Assembly: GCA_035535035.1 (NCBI GenBank)
Contig: DATLQW010000184.1
Location: 1-64,000, forward strand
DNA from: JASHVB01 sp035535035
GTDB lineage: Bacteria; Pseudomonadota; Alphaproteobacteria; Acetobacterales; Acetobacteraceae
DNA length: 64,000 nucleotides
Direction of reading: 5' to 3'
Of the stretch, positions 50,131-60,100 are shown in pieces (position 1 is the first letter of the stretch; the number at the start of each line of letters is the position of its first letter). The translations under genes and the position numbers were made by a program. Under the pieces are notes generated by a model, which was given only the letters and a program-made list of their open reading frames with translations, was not told the DNA's origin and searched no databases.

Positions 50131-52284
50131 CTAGGAGACGCCGCGCAACTCGTGGGACCCGATACGCGGCGCAACCTTCGCGTCCCGCTCCGGCACGCCC
50201 GCCAGCCGCAAGCCTTCCGCAAAGAGCTCGCGGTCAACCTCGCGCTGCAACGGAGTCGTTGCGAGGAACCTATCCACGGTGAAATCGGGCTCCAGCGCAA
50301 GCAGCCGCTGCCGGATGATGGCCGCCTCCTGGGTCCGGCCAGTATGACCGAGCGCCGCGAGATACAGCCTGTGGCTTGCCGCGAACGACGGATTCATCTC
50401 GCTCACCGTGCGGCCAACGGCCACCGCGGACTCGAAATCCCGCTTCAGCAGATGGATGTAGATGAAGAACGTATCGTAGAAGAAGGCGTGCGGATCGAGC
50501 GGCGAAAGCTTCTTGTAGTGATTGTTGCGGCGCTCGGCCTCTTCGGGTTCGCCCAGATAGGCATAGGCACAGGCTGAGAGCGCCCACGCCATCGCCATGT
50601 TCGGATTGAGCGACAACGCCCGCTCGTGCAGGCTGATGGCCTCGCGCAGCCGATGATGCAGGAAGGCGCGGACATGCCCGGCAACGGCAAGACCGCGGGC
50701 ATCGAACGGATCGAGTACGATCGCGCGTTCCGCCAGCGTCCCTGCCTGTTCGATCATCGCACGGGGATTGTCCGCCCAGCCCTCGCCCACCAGAAACACA
50801 TGCCAGTAGGCATACCAGGCATATGCGGCGGCGTAGTCGGGTTCCAGTTGGATGGCGTGCGCCAGATGCTCGCCGGCCTGCATGAACGGCGCGCGCTCCA
50901 TCCGCCACATCAGCGGAATGGCGCGCAGCACGAGGTCGTAGGCGGTGGAGTCCACCGGCGGTCGCGACGCGCTGCGGCGCGCCTCGATCAGCAGGATCTC
51001 GGGGTCAATCTGCGCCACCACTTCCGCGGCGATCTCGTCTTGCAGCGTCAGCAGGTCATTGGTCTGGCGATCGAACCGGCGCGCCCAGACCACCTGGTTG
51101 CCGGCGCGCAGATCGAGCAGCCGGACGGTGATGCGCAAGCGGTTGCGCGCGCGCTGGATCGAGCCGTCCACCAGGAAGTCGATGCCGAAGGTGCGGCGGA
51201 TCGCCCCCTCGTCGCGGGTGTCGGCGGCGAAGCGGGCGAGCGAGCTGGAGGCAACGACGAACATCCAGCGAAAGCGGGACAGAGCAGTGGTGATTTCCTC
51301 CGCCAGCCCGGGCGCGAGATGCGACTCCTCCTCCGAGGCGCCGGGGAATTGCAGCGGCAGCACCCCGACATGAGCGCCGCCGCGCGCATTGCGCAGTTCC
51401 TGCCGCGGCTCGAGCACGGCCACCGGTTCGTCCTGCTCCAGCTCCAGCGGCCGAGCGGGCGGTAGCGGCACTGCCTCGGCCAGCGGGGGCGGGGACGACC
51501 GAACCGGTATGCGGCTGCCATAGGGGCCGCGGATTTCCGCCAGCAGCTTCTGGGTTTCCTGCGACGGCGCGGCGTCGAGCAGGTCGGCCAGCACGGCTCG
51601 GCAGCGGTCGTAGGCCTGGATCGCCATGCCGCGCTCGCCGCGCGCGACATGCGCCCGCATCAGCGCCCGCCAGGCGCCCTCATGCGCGCGGTCGATCTGC
51701 AACAGGCGCTGCGCCGCCGGGATCGCCGATTCCGGCTCGCTGGATTCGCGCAACAGCGCCTCGGCGACGTTGCGAGCGCGGTCGCGCAGGCGCTCGCGTT
51801 CGGTGGTGAGCCAGGCGTCGAAGGTCGGGTCGATGCCGTCCAGGTCCTCCAGCAGGTCGCCATCCAGCAGCGACAGCGACGCCGGCTGGTCGGTGGTGGC
51901 CCGCATCACCTCGTCAACATCCACCCAGACCGCGCTGGAGCGCAGCGACAGGTGGTCGCGGGTGACCTGCATGATCTCTCCCCCGGCGGGGGACAGCGTT
52001 TCCAACAGGCGATGGATTTCCTGGCGCAGTGAGGCGCGCGCCTGCTCCTCGGGGCGGCGGCTCCAGAGCAATTCGGCGAGCCGGCCGCGCAAGGCGGGGC
52101 GCGGGGCGGAGAGCGCGACGACTGCGAGAAGGGCGCGGGTCTTGCGTCCGGCAGGCAGCACGTTCTCGCTGGTGATCGTCCAGGCTTCCATCTGGCCGAT
52201 AAGGCGCAACCGTAGCACCACCTGTCCGGAGGGGGGGGACTGCGGGGCCGGGCCTGGGGACCTTGTTGTCGTGCCTGCCATCAT
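50131..52284 (-). CDS. SARP-like regulator: winged helix, BTAD and TPR domains
   Basis: A 717-residue protein. Residues about 24-110 form an OmpR-type winged helix (LRLRLIGQMEAWTITSENVL, GRLAELLWSRRPEEQARASL). Residues 115-255 form a bacterial transcriptional activation domain (RLLQIDRAHEGAWRALMRAH). A FlgO/adenylate-cyclase-associated segment follows (LAPGLAEEITTALSRFRWMF, DFLVDGSIQRARNRLRITVR). TPR helices come next from about 430. Convergent with the DUF6065-like gene. It may control the repeat-peptide locus, but this is only proximity. Confidence 0.82.
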   Translation of the reverse strand: MMAGTTTRSPGPAPQSPPSGQVVLRLRLIGQMEAWTITSENVLPAGRKTRALLAVVALSAPRPALRGRLAELLWSRRPEEQARASLRQEIHRLLETLSPAGGEIMQVTRDHLSLRSSAVWVDVDEVMRATTDQPASLSLLDGDLLEDLDGIDPTFDAWLTTERERLRDRARNVAEALLRESSEPESAIPAAQRLLQIDRAHEGAWRALMRAHVARGERGMAIQAYDRCRAVLADLLDAAPSQETQKLLAEIRGPYGSRIPVRSSPPPLAEAVPLPPARPLELEQDEPVAVLEPRQELRNARGGAHVGVLPLQFPGASEEESHLAPGLAEEITTALSRFRWMFVVASSSLARFAADTRDEGAIRRTFGIDFLVDGSIQRARNRLRITVRLLDLRAGNQVVWARRFDRQTNDLLTLQDEIAAEVVAQIDPEILLIEARRSASRPPVDSTAYDLVLRAIPLMWRMERAPFMQAGEHLAHAIQLEPDYAAAYAWYAYWHVFLVGEGWADNPRAMIEQAGTLAERAIVLDPFDARGLAVAGHVRAFLHHRLREAISLHERALSLNPNMAMAWALSACAYAYLGEPEEAERRNNHYKKLSPLDPHAFFYDTFFIYIHLLKRDFESAVAVGRTVSEMNPSFAASHRLYLAALGHTGRTQEAAIIRQRLLALEPDFTVDRFLATTPLQREVDRELFAEGLRLAGVPERDAKVAPRIGSHELRGVS

Positions 52285-52351
52285 CGCGTCATCAACACCG
52301 TCTCAGTTGTATCGCGAATTGGATAAGCACGCCAAGGCTTATGATGTCATT

Positions 52352-53737
52352 TCATATCGCGGCTTCGGCGAAAATTTCACGCGCGTTTCCTCCCCAGGGG
52401 CCATGGAAGCGCTGTAGCCAGTGCTCCGCCTGGGTCGGCGCGCCCGCGGCGATGGCTTCCAGCGGGATCAGGTAGCCCGATTCGTCCTGCCCCGCCGCGT
52501 CGCGCCGGGCCCGGGCGCGCAGCCCGTCGCGGGCGATGGCCACCACGTCGCGGGCCAGCGCGCGCAAATCGCCGTCCCGCCAGGGCAGCTTCGCCGCCAG
52601 GCCCTGGCGCGGCACCGCCTGCCGCATCGCCACGGCGGCGTCCCAGCCGGCGCCGCGGAGCAACGCCTCGGCGGCGACCAGCGCGGCGGCGTCGTACAGC
52701 AGCCCGACCCACAGGGCCGACTGCGCAAGCATCATGTCCGGCCGCCCGGCATCGGCGCCGCGCATTTCCAGGAACTGCTTGATGCGGACGTCGGTGAACA
52801 CGGTGGTCATGTGGTCGGCGAAGTCGCCCACGGTGGCCTGGATACCGGCCAGGGCCGGCAGGCGGCCCGCGATGAAGTCGCGGAACCGGCTGCCGGCGAC
52901 GTCGATGTATTGGCCGTTTCGATAGATGAAATACATCGGCACGCGATCGACCAGCCACGCGGCATAGCGCTCGAAGCCGAAGCCTGCCTCGAACATCACC
53001 GGGGGAATGCCGGAGCGGTCGTCGTCGGTGTCGGTCCAGACGAAGGCGCGGCCGGACTGGAACCCGTTCGGCCGGCCCTCGGTGAACGGGGAATTGGCGA
53101 ACAGCGCGGTCGCCAACGGCTGCAGCAGCAGCGCGACGCGCAGCTTGCGCACCATGTCGGCTTCCGATGCGTAGTCCAGGTTCACCTGCACGGTACACGT
53201 GCGCGTCATCATGTCGAGGCCAAGCTGGCCCACCAGCGGCATGTAGCGGCGCATGATGGCATAGCGGCCCTTCGGCATCCACGGCATCTCGGCCTGGCTG
53301 GCCAGGGGGTGGAAGCCCAGCGGGGCGAACCCCAGCCGCAGGTCCCGCGCGACGCTGCGCACCTGGGCGAAGTGGATCTCCATCTCGGCTTTGGTCTGGT
53401 GCAGCGTCTCGACCGGCGCGCCGGACAGTTCAAGCTGCCCGGCGGGTTCCAGCGAAACCGATGCGCCGCCTTGCTTCAGGCCGATGGTGTTGCCGCGATC
53501 GGTGATCGGTGTGGCGTCGTAGCGCTGCAACCCGGCCAGCAGGTCGCGGATCGCGCCGGGCTGGCCGTCGGCGGGAAGATAGGGCGGCGGCGCCAGGTCG
53601 CCCTGGCGAAAGCCGAACTTCTCGTGTTCCGTGCCGATGCGCCAGTCGCCCGGCGGCTTGCAGCCGGCGGCGATGTGCTCGGCAAGCTGGCGGATGGAGG
53701 CGATCGGAGTCGCGTCGCCGTCTCCGGGATTGGACAT
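52352..53737 (-). CDS. gshA: Glutamate--cysteine ligase
   Basis: A 461-residue ligase of the alphaproteobacterial/plant type, catalysing ATP-dependent gamma-glutamylcysteine formation for glutathione. Landmarks are WRIGTEHEKFGF, GGASVSLEPAGQLELSGAP, YMPLVGQLGLDMMTRTCTVQ, NLDYASEADMVRK and ANSPFTEGRPNG. Same strand as rsmE and 39 bases after it, so the two are likely co-transcribed. Confidence 0.93.
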   Translation of the reverse strand: MSNPGDGDATPIASIRQLAEHIAAGCKPPGDWRIGTEHEKFGFRQGDLAPPPYLPADGQPGAIRDLLAGLQRYDATPITDRGNTIGLKQGGASVSLEPAGQLELSGAPVETLHQTKAEMEIHFAQVRSVARDLRLGFAPLGFHPLASQAEMPWMPKGRYAIMRRYMPLVGQLGLDMMTRTCTVQVNLDYASEADMVRKLRVALLLQPLATALFANSPFTEGRPNGFQSGRAFVWTDTDDDRSGIPPVMFEAGFGFERYAAWLVDRVPMYFIYRNGQYIDVAGSRFRDFIAGRLPALAGIQATVGDFADHMTTVFTDVRIKQFLEMRGADAGRPDMMLAQSALWVGLLYDAAALVAAEALLRGAGWDAAVAMRQAVPRQGLAAKLPWRDGDLRALARDVVAIARDGLRARARRDAAGQDESGYLIPLEAIAAGAPTQAEHWLQRFHGPWGGNAREIFAEAAI

Positions 53738-53776
53738 GCTGCTTCCCAGACGTTTCGGGGTTCAAGGACCAGCTTT

Positions 53777-54484
53777 CTAGCCGCACCAAGGGGCCTGCAA
53801 CAATGCCAGCCCGGCAACGCAAGCGGTTTCCGCCCGCAGGACGCGCGAACCGAGGCTCACTGCCGTCACAAAGGGATGCCGAAGCACGGCGTCAAGCTCG
53901 GCCGGTGTGAAGCCCCCCTCCGGCCCCACCAGCAAGGCGGCCGGTTTGCCGGTGGCGCGCGGTTGTGCGGCGTTGGAGCGTTCGATGGCGGCGAACAGTC
54001 TTCTGTCGGACGGCCAGTCGGCCAGTAGGTCCGCCAGCCGGCGCGGCGGGTGCAGGACGGGGACCGTGAGGCGTTCGCATTGTTCGGCTGCTTCCGTGGC
54101 GATGACGGTGAGGCGGGTTTCGTTCACCCGCGCCGCATTGGTGCGCTCGGTGAGGACCGGCCAGAGCGCCGACACCCCCAGTTCTGTGGCCTTCTGCACG
54201 ACCAGGTCGGTGGCATCGCGCTTCAGCAGGGCGAAGGCGAGCCAGAGGTCGGGTTCGGGGTCCTGCCGCCGGAGCTGGGCCTCCACCGCCAGAATCATCT
54301 GGTCGCGCCGCTGCTCGGCGATGCGCGCCCGCCACTCGCCGTCCTGGCCATTGAACAGGTGCACGGGATCGTTGACGTTGCGGCGCAGGACCTGGCCGAG
54401 ATAGTGGGCCTGGGCCGCGGTGGCGGCGATCGTCGCACCAAGGACGAGGGCGGCCGGGACGTAGAGGCGGGGGATGGTACTCAT
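53777..54484 (-). CDS. rsmE: 16S rRNA (uracil(1498)-N(3))-methyltransferase
   Basis: A 235-residue SPOUT methyltransferase. N-terminal PUA-like domain (HYLGQVLRRNVNDPVHLFNG). The knot region is ALLVGPEGGFTPAEL and SLGSRVLRAETACVAGLALL, typical of RsmE. Start chosen at MSTIPRLYV, 54,484. Divergent from ubiA. Confidence 0.93.
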   Translation of the reverse strand: MSTIPRLYVPAALVLGATIAATAAQAHYLGQVLRRNVNDPVHLFNGQDGEWRARIAEQRRDQMILAVEAQLRRQDPEPDLWLAFALLKRDATDLVVQKATELGVSALWPVLTERTNAARVNETRLTVIATEAAEQCERLTVPVLHPPRRLADLLADWPSDRRLFAAIERSNAAQPRATGKPAALLVGPEGGFTPAELDAVLRHPFVTAVSLGSRVLRAETACVAGLALLQAPWCG

Positions 54485-55212
54485 GCGGCGGTCCGGGCGC
54501 TCGAATGCCGCTTTGCATGGGGCCCTGACAAGCCCGTGTCCAGTTGCCTCGGGCGCACTGGTGTTGCGGACAACGATCCCAGCAGGCGTCACAGTGCGCA
54601 GGTCACGCTCCGACGCCGTTGCCGGCCCGGCAGGCGCGGCCGATGTCCAAGGTGGGTTGCGTTCCGGTCATGTTCCGGAACATGGTGGCGGACTGGGGCG
54701 CAGGCAAGTCGCCCATGCTACGGCCGCGTCGGACGAAGGGGTCAAGCGACGAGGGATGTCTAGCCGGTCGATCGAGATCCACGGCTCGCACCGCCGCGAG
54801 CCGCAACCGTGCCGGCGCGATGTCGCCGGGCGAGGCGAGGCGAGGCAGACATGCACGACCAAAGGTGGATCGTTGGGCACCATCGCGCGCCGTTTCGTTG
54901 GCCGATGCAAGCCGCACGTGCGGCGCGGCTGCGTCACCGCTCTGTTGCCGGCTGCCATTGGGGGAGAGGCGCGCCAAGTGCACGGCTTGGGGCGGTGTGC
55001 GCAAAGATCGCTGTGGTTGGCGCGCCGACCCACGCACTTGCTGTCATCATCGCGAAAGCGGGGATCCAGGCGACCTGGGTCTCCGCTTTCGCCGGGATGA
55101 CGCGCTGCGCTGACGCTCTGCGCGACCAACCGCAGACGCGGCGCAACCGCGGGGCGGCAGCGTCTCCACACCCGGATTGAACGGAATCGTCGCGAGGGGC
55201 ACACTCCCCGCC
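54485..55212. other. Gene-free stretch between divergent rsmE and ubiA
   Basis: Over 700 bases without a convincing gene. It holds the palindromic repeat at 55,043-55,102 and presumably promoters for both divergent genes. Codon-like patterns in it do not match any known family. Confidence 0.5.
55043..55102. repeat. REP-like palindrome (GTCATC...GATGAC)
   Basis: GTCATCATCGCGAAAGCGGG with GATCCAGG on the left and CCTGGGTC with CCGCTTTCGCCGGGATGAC on the right form an imperfect 28-base inverted repeat around CGA. This type is widespread between genes in proteobacteria. Confidence 0.75.
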
Positions 55213-56112
55213 ATGCCGGCACACACCGATATCGTCACGCAAGGCTGGGTGGCGCGGCTGCCACGCGCTTGGCTGCCCTATGTCCTGTTGGCGCGCCTGG
55301 ACCGCCCGATCGGCACCTGGCTGCTCTTTCTCCCCGGACTCTGGGGCATTCTGCTCTCGGGCGCCGGACCGGCGGAAGCCATCCGGCTCATCCTGTTGTT
55401 CGGCGTCGGCAGCCTGGTGATGCGGGCGGCCGGTTGCGTGGTGAACGATCTGTGGGACCGCGACATCGACCGGCGCGTCGCGCGGACCGCCGGACGGCCG
55501 CTGGCCTCGGGGGCGCTGCGTCCGCGCCATGCTTTGGTGTTCCTGGCGGTGCTGCTGGCGGTGGGGCTGGTCATTCTGCTTCAGCTCAACCGCTTGGCGC
55601 AGGTGCTGGGCGTCGCGTCGCTGCTGCTGGTGGCGCTGTATCCGCTGGCCAAGCGGGTGACCTGGTGGCCGCAGCTCGCCATGGGGTTCACCTTCGGCTT
55701 CGGAGCGCCGCTCGGCTACGCGGCCGGGGCGGGGCGGCTGGATCTCGCATGGGCGCTGCTGTACGGCGCGGCGATTCTGTGGGATGTCGGTTTCGACACG
55801 ATCTACGCGCACCAGGATCGCGAGGACGACGCATTACTCGGCATCGGGTCCAGTGCGCTGGTGCTCGGCGAGCAAACGCGACCGTTCCTGGCGGCGTGCT
55901 ACGCCGGGATGCTGGGGCTGGTGGTCCTGGCCGGATGGATGCGCGGGCTGGAATTGTGGTTCTACCCGGCGCTGGCGCTGCCTGCGGCGCTGCTGGCGCG
56001 GCAGGTCGTCGCACTGGACATCAACGATCCGGCCAATTGCCTGCGGCAGTTCCGTGCCAATCGCGAGGCGGGGCTGGCGGTGGCTCTGGCGATCCTCCTG
56101 GGGTGGCTGTGA
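55213..56112 (+). CDS. ubiA: 4-hydroxybenzoate polyprenyltransferase
   Basis: A 299-residue membrane prenyltransferase of ubiquinone synthesis with about eight or nine hydrophobic helices. The first aspartate motif is NDLWDRDIDRRVARTAGRPL near residue 80. The second is in DTIYAHQDREDD. ATG 55,213 is preferred; a TTG at 55,177 would extend the start. Confidence 0.93.
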   Translation: MPAHTDIVTQGWVARLPRAWLPYVLLARLDRPIGTWLLFLPGLWGILLSGAGPAEAIRLILLFGVGSLVMRAAGCVVNDLWDRDIDRRVARTAGRPLASGALRPRHALVFLAVLLAVGLVILLQLNRLAQVLGVASLLLVALYPLAKRVTWWPQLAMGFTFGFGAPLGYAAGAGRLDLAWALLYGAAILWDVGFDTIYAHQDREDDALLGIGSSALVLGEQTRPFLAACYAGMLGLVVLAGWMRGLELWFYPALALPAALLARQVVALDINDPANCLRQFRANREAGLAVALAILLGWL

Positions 56113-56672
56113 GAATTGCTGGCGCGGGCATGCCGGGAATCCCGGCATCGGCCGGTGCGAAGATCGCCCACGACGGATCGGATTGAGCGAGAGCCGCGCC
56201 GCGTCGTTGTCAATCCCGCCACTCACGCAGCCGGCTTTGGCCGCGATGCCGCAGCCGCCGCCATGGCGATGCCGGCGACGGAACAGGTGATGGTCATCCC
56301 GCGGGGCTTTTCGGGCAACGTCTCGCAGTGTTGGCACAGGTGGGCGATAAGGGACTCGAGGCGTTGCGCCCCGACGGTGAATCGCATCTCGCCGGGGTTG
56401 CGAACCGGCCGTTTGGGAGTGCGATGCCGGTTTCACCCCAGGTGTGGCAATGAGGACTCGGGCGGGCGGTCCGCCGGTGCGGCGTCATCGCACGCCATAC
56501 CGCCCCATCGGCAGCCGGCCGCCCGCGGTTTGCACTTGCGATGCGACCGCGCGGGGAACCGGTGGGTTGCCGCGGCGGCGGTTGACCCGCGCCGGCCGGG
56601 GCAGCAGGCTTGAACCCAACCGGACCAGCCGTGCGATGCGAATCCGCCGGCGTCAGGGAGGGAAACGATCGC
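56113..56672. other. Intergenic stretch, ubiA to MFS transporter
   Basis: Contains one possible small minus-strand gene (56,223-56,387). Otherwise nothing recognisable. Confidence 0.4.
56223..56387 (-). CDS. Possible small protein, 54 residues
   Basis: ATG 56,387 to TGA 56,223 reads MRFTVGAQRLESLIAHLCQH and CETLPEKPRGMTITCSVAG, then an alanine-rich end. Composition is protein-like, with a C-x2-C pair, but the ribosome-binding site is weak and no family is recognised. Confidence 0.3.
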   Translation of the reverse strand: MRFTVGAQRLESLIAHLCQHCETLPEKPRGMTITCSVAGIAMAAAAASRPKPAA

Positions 56673-57947
56673 ATGGCCGACCTGGTTATCGCGCATGGGC
56701 AACGTACGGACTCCCGCTGGGCAACGCTCGTCTCCGCCTGCCTGGGCTGGATGTTCGATGCGATGGACCTGCAGATCTTCACCCTGATCCTGTTCCCCTG
56801 CGTCAGCGAGCTGATCGGCACGCGCAACCTGGGCCAGGTTGCCTGGATCGGGGGCATCATCCTGGCCTGCAAACTGGTCGCCTGGGGTTTCGGCGGCATC
56901 GTGTTCGGGGTGGTCGCCGACCGGATCGGGCGGTCCCGCACGATGATCATCACCGTGCTGATCTACGCGGCCTTCACCGGTCTTTCAGGCTTCGCGCAAA
57001 GCTGGCAGCAACTCGCGATCCTGCAAGCTTTGGCGGGGATCGGGATCGGCGGCGAATGGGCGGCCGGCGCCGCGCTGGTGGCCGAGACCTGGCCCGACCG
57101 GACCCGCGCGCGCGCGATGCAGGTCATGCAGATGTCCTTTGCGTTCGGCTTCTTCCTCGCCGCACTGATCAACCTGACCGTCGGCCCGTATGGCTGGCGC
57201 TACGTCCTGTTCATCGGCACGGTGCCGGCGCTGCTGACGCTGCCGATCCGGCGCTACGTGCCCGAACCGGAACGCTGGCTGCGGGTCCGCGACCAACAGA
57301 TCGCGGCCGGCACGCGGGCCTCGGCCGGAGCGACCTTCGCCGCGATCTTCACGCCGGAGTTCCGCCGGCGCACCATCGTCGGCGTCCTGGTCGCGTCCAC
57401 CATGATGATCGGCGCCTGGGGCGCCTCCACCCTGATCCCCATCTGGGTCAACCAACTCGTCGGGCCGGGCCAGCGCCTGGCGGCGATCCGCGCCACCAGC
57501 GGCTGCTTCATGCTGAGCAATGTCGGTGCCGTGCTGGGCTATCTGGCGCTGATCTGGATGACCGACGCGCTGGGCCGGCGGTGGTCGTATTTCCTGATCG
57601 TGGTCGGGTGCGCCGGTATCATGGCGGCGATGTTCACGCAGGTGCACGCACTGGCCACCCTGCAATGGTTCATGGTCCCCTATGGCTTCTTCACGGTCGG
57701 CGGCTTCGGCACCTTTGCCACCTATCTGCCGGAGCTGTTCCCAACGCGTATCCGCGCCACCGGCCAGGGATTCTGCTGGAACATGGCGCGCGCGTTCACC
57801 GCGGTGGGACCGTTCGTGTCCGGCATGCTGGTGAGTGAATTCGGCAGCGTTCCGTCCGCCGGCCTGACGATCGTGTGGATTTACGCGATCGGCATGATCG
57901 CGATCTGGTTCGGCCCGGAAACCCGCGGCGTGCCCTTGGCCGATTAG
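56673..57947 (+). CDS. MFS transporter (aromatic/sugar acid:H+ symporter type)
   Basis: A 424-residue transporter with 12 predicted membrane segments. The loop 2-3 signature is GVVADRIGRSRTMI. Helix 1 contains GWMFDAMDLQIFTLI, where acid symporters often have a D..D pair. GIGIGGEWAAGAALVAETWP and LPELFPTRIRATGQGFCWN are typical of the sugar- and aromatic-acid-transporter branch. Substrate unknown; may serve the nearby catabolic genes. Confidence 0.88.
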   Translation: MADLVIAHGQRTDSRWATLVSACLGWMFDAMDLQIFTLILFPCVSELIGTRNLGQVAWIGGIILACKLVAWGFGGIVFGVVADRIGRSRTMIITVLIYAAFTGLSGFAQSWQQLAILQALAGIGIGGEWAAGAALVAETWPDRTRARAMQVMQMSFAFGFFLAALINLTVGPYGWRYVLFIGTVPALLTLPIRRYVPEPERWLRVRDQQIAAGTRASAGATFAAIFTPEFRRRTIVGVLVASTMMIGAWGASTLIPIWVNQLVGPGQRLAAIRATSGCFMLSNVGAVLGYLALIWMTDALGRRWSYFLIVVGCAGIMAAMFTQVHALATLQWFMVPYGFFTVGGFGTFATYLPELFPTRIRATGQGFCWNMARAFTAVGPFVSGMLVSEFGSVPSAGLTIVWIYAIGMIAIWFGPETRGVPLAD

Positions 57948-57982
57948 GCCCGCCGCCAGCAAGATGCCGGTCGTGCCGCAGA

Positions 57983-58573
57983 TCAGTTTCGTTCGTGCGG
58001 CCTGGTCAGGCGATGCTCGATGCGCCGATCGGGAACGAACCACAGCAACGCGACCAGGGCGTAGATGAGGTCCGATAGTGCGGGATTGACGAATGCCAGC
58101 CCGATCGCGGTTGCGTACAGCGCCGGCGACAGCTTGCCCTTGAGGTCGGAACCGAGCGCCGCGGCAAGGGTGGAATCGCGCCCTTCGGTCCGGATGATGG
58201 TTCGTTGCAGGAGGTAGTAGGCGATCGCCGCCAGCAGCAGCACGCCGCCATAGACCGCGGTCGGCACCGCGGCGTGGTAGTTCCGTCCCAGCCAGGCGGT
58301 GGCGAAGGGCGTCAGCGAGAGCCAGAACAGCAGATGGGTGTTGGCCCACAGGATCAGGCCGTTGACCCCTTGCACGGTCTGCAGCAGGTGGTGATGGTTG
58401 TTCCAGTAGATCGCCACATACAGGAAGCTCAGCAGATAGCTCAGGAACATCGGGAGCATCCCGGCAAGCGCCGCCCAGCCGGTGCCGGCCGGCACCTGCA
58501 GTTCCAGCACCATGATGGTAATGATGATGGCGATCACGCCATCGCTGAACGCGGTCAGCCGTTCCTTGTTCAC
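57983..58573 (-). CDS. TMEM175-family (DUF1211) membrane protein
   Basis: A 196-residue protein with five or six hydrophobic segments. It opens NKERLTAFSDGVIAIIITIM, the RxxxFSD signature of TMEM175-type potassium channels. The following helices contain NNHHHLLQ. Probably a tetrameric cation channel. Convergent with the MFS gene (36-base gap). Confidence 0.88.
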   Translation of the reverse strand: MNKERLTAFSDGVIAIIITIMVLELQVPAGTGWAALAGMLPMFLSYLLSFLYVAIYWNNHHHLLQTVQGVNGLILWANTHLLFWLSLTPFATAWLGRNYHAAVPTAVYGGVLLLAAIAYYLLQRTIIRTEGRDSTLAAALGSDLKGKLSPALYATAIGLAFVNPALSDLIYALVALLWFVPDRRIEHRLTRPHERN

Positions 58574-58784
58574 GACGCCCCTGCATTGCCTGGGTCAATC
58601 CGACGCCAGGATGGGGCCTGGCGCGACGTGAGGATAGGCCGTCTGCGTCGCGCGCCGTTGCAACCGCGTGGCGCAAGCAGCGCCGGTGCCCGAAGCGCCA
58701 GTGCCCGACAATGACGCCGGCGCACGCCTGTGCCATGCTCGCGCCCAGGCAACACCGAGAACACCCCCGGAGGAGAACGCAATC

Positions 58785-60014
58785 ATGTCGGACAACGCCG
58801 CGGACATAGACTTCCTCAACGGCATCAAGGTCGTTGACTTCACCCAGTTCGAGGCCGGGCCGTCCTGCACCGAGGCGCTCGCCTGGCTCGGCGCCGAAGT
58901 GGTGAAGATCGAGAATCCGAAGACCGGCGATCCCGGCCGCCGCCTGCGCCCTGGCCAGCCGGACGACGACCCGTATTACTTCCACATGTTCAACGCCAAC
59001 AAGAAGTCCATCACGCTGAACCTGAAATCGCCGCGCGGGCTGGCGCTGGTGCAGGATCTGCTGCGCCAGGCCGACGTGTGCGTCGAGAACATGGCGCCCG
59101 GCACCATTGAGCGGCTGGGCCTCGGCTATGACGACGTGCGCGCCATCAACCCGGGCATCATCTATTGCCAGGTGAAGGGCTTCGGCACCGGCAGTCCGTA
59201 TGAGACCAACCTGGCGTTCGACATGATCGCACAGGCCACCGGCGGCACCATCAGCGTAACCGGGGAAAAAGGCCGCGGGCCGGTGAAGCCCGGCCTGTCG
59301 CTCGGCGACACCGGCACCGGGATGACGATGGCGATCAGCATCCTCGGCGCGCTGCACAAACGGGCGAAGACCGGCGAGGGCCATCGGCTGCAAGTGGCGA
59401 TGCAGGACGCGATGCTGCACTACATGCGCACCAATTTCTCCACCCAGGCGCGCAGCGGGCGGGCGGTGGAGCGCGACGGCACGCACTCGGGTGGCGGCAG
59501 CAACGCGCCGTCGGGGCTGTATCCGTGCGCGCCGGGCGGGCCGAACGACTACGTGTGGATCATGACCAGCCGGGCCAATCCCGAGCATTGGGCGCGGCTG
59601 TGCAAGGTGATGGGGCGCGAGGAGCTGATCGCTGATCCGCGCTTCGCCAGGCCCGGCGACCGGGTGAAGAACATGGCCGAACTTGATGCGATCATCGAGG
59701 CGTGGACGCGCGCGCGTACGAAGCACGCGGCGATGGCGCAGGTCGGCGGTGCCGGCATCCCGGCGGGCGCGGTGCTCGACACGATGGAATTACAGAACGA
59801 ACCCACGTTCGAGCAACGCGGCATCATGCAGGTGATGCAGCATGCGAAGCACGGGCCGTTCAAGATGCCGGCCTGGCCGGTTCGGGTGGACGGCAAGCCG
59901 CCGCGCGTCAAGCCGTCGCCCATGCTGGGCGAGCATACGGGGGACGTGCTGGGCCGGTGGCTGGGCCTAAGTGAAGTGGAGGTGGAGACGCTGCGCGGGG
60001 ACGGGGTGGTTTAG
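58785..60014 (+). CDS. CaiB/BaiF-type CoA-transferase
   Basis: A 409-residue family III CoA-transferase. The N-terminus has GIKVVDFTQFEAGPSCTEAL, then LGAEVVKIENPKTGDPGR and KKSITLNLKSPRGLALVQ. The catalytic aspartate is in QVAMQDAML near residue 207. Close to the formyl-CoA:oxalate CoA-transferase and crotonobetaine CoA-transferase branches; the acid substrate is unknown. AGGAG precedes the ATG by nine bases. Confidence 0.9.
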   Translation: MSDNAADIDFLNGIKVVDFTQFEAGPSCTEALAWLGAEVVKIENPKTGDPGRRLRPGQPDDDPYYFHMFNANKKSITLNLKSPRGLALVQDLLRQADVCVENMAPGTIERLGLGYDDVRAINPGIIYCQVKGFGTGSPYETNLAFDMIAQATGGTISVTGEKGRGPVKPGLSLGDTGTGMTMAISILGALHKRAKTGEGHRLQVAMQDAMLHYMRTNFSTQARSGRAVERDGTHSGGGSNAPSGLYPCAPGGPNDYVWIMTSRANPEHWARLCKVMGREELIADPRFARPGDRVKNMAELDAIIEAWTRARTKHAAMAQVGGAGIPAGAVLDTMELQNEPTFEQRGIMQVMQHAKHGPFKMPAWPVRVDGKPPRVKPSPMLGEHTGDVLGRWLGLSEVEVETLRGDGVV

Positions 60015-60100
60015 CGCTGCCCTTTTTCTCCGAACGTTGGCTCGGACACCTCGCCAGCGCATTGTCACGGTAACTGGTGGAGGCAGCCAGGTGGGTGCCC

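Noticed and set aside
56985..59726. 913-codon minus-strand open frame across the MFS, TMEM175 and CoA-transferase genes
   Set aside because: It overlaps three well-supported genes and has no family signature.
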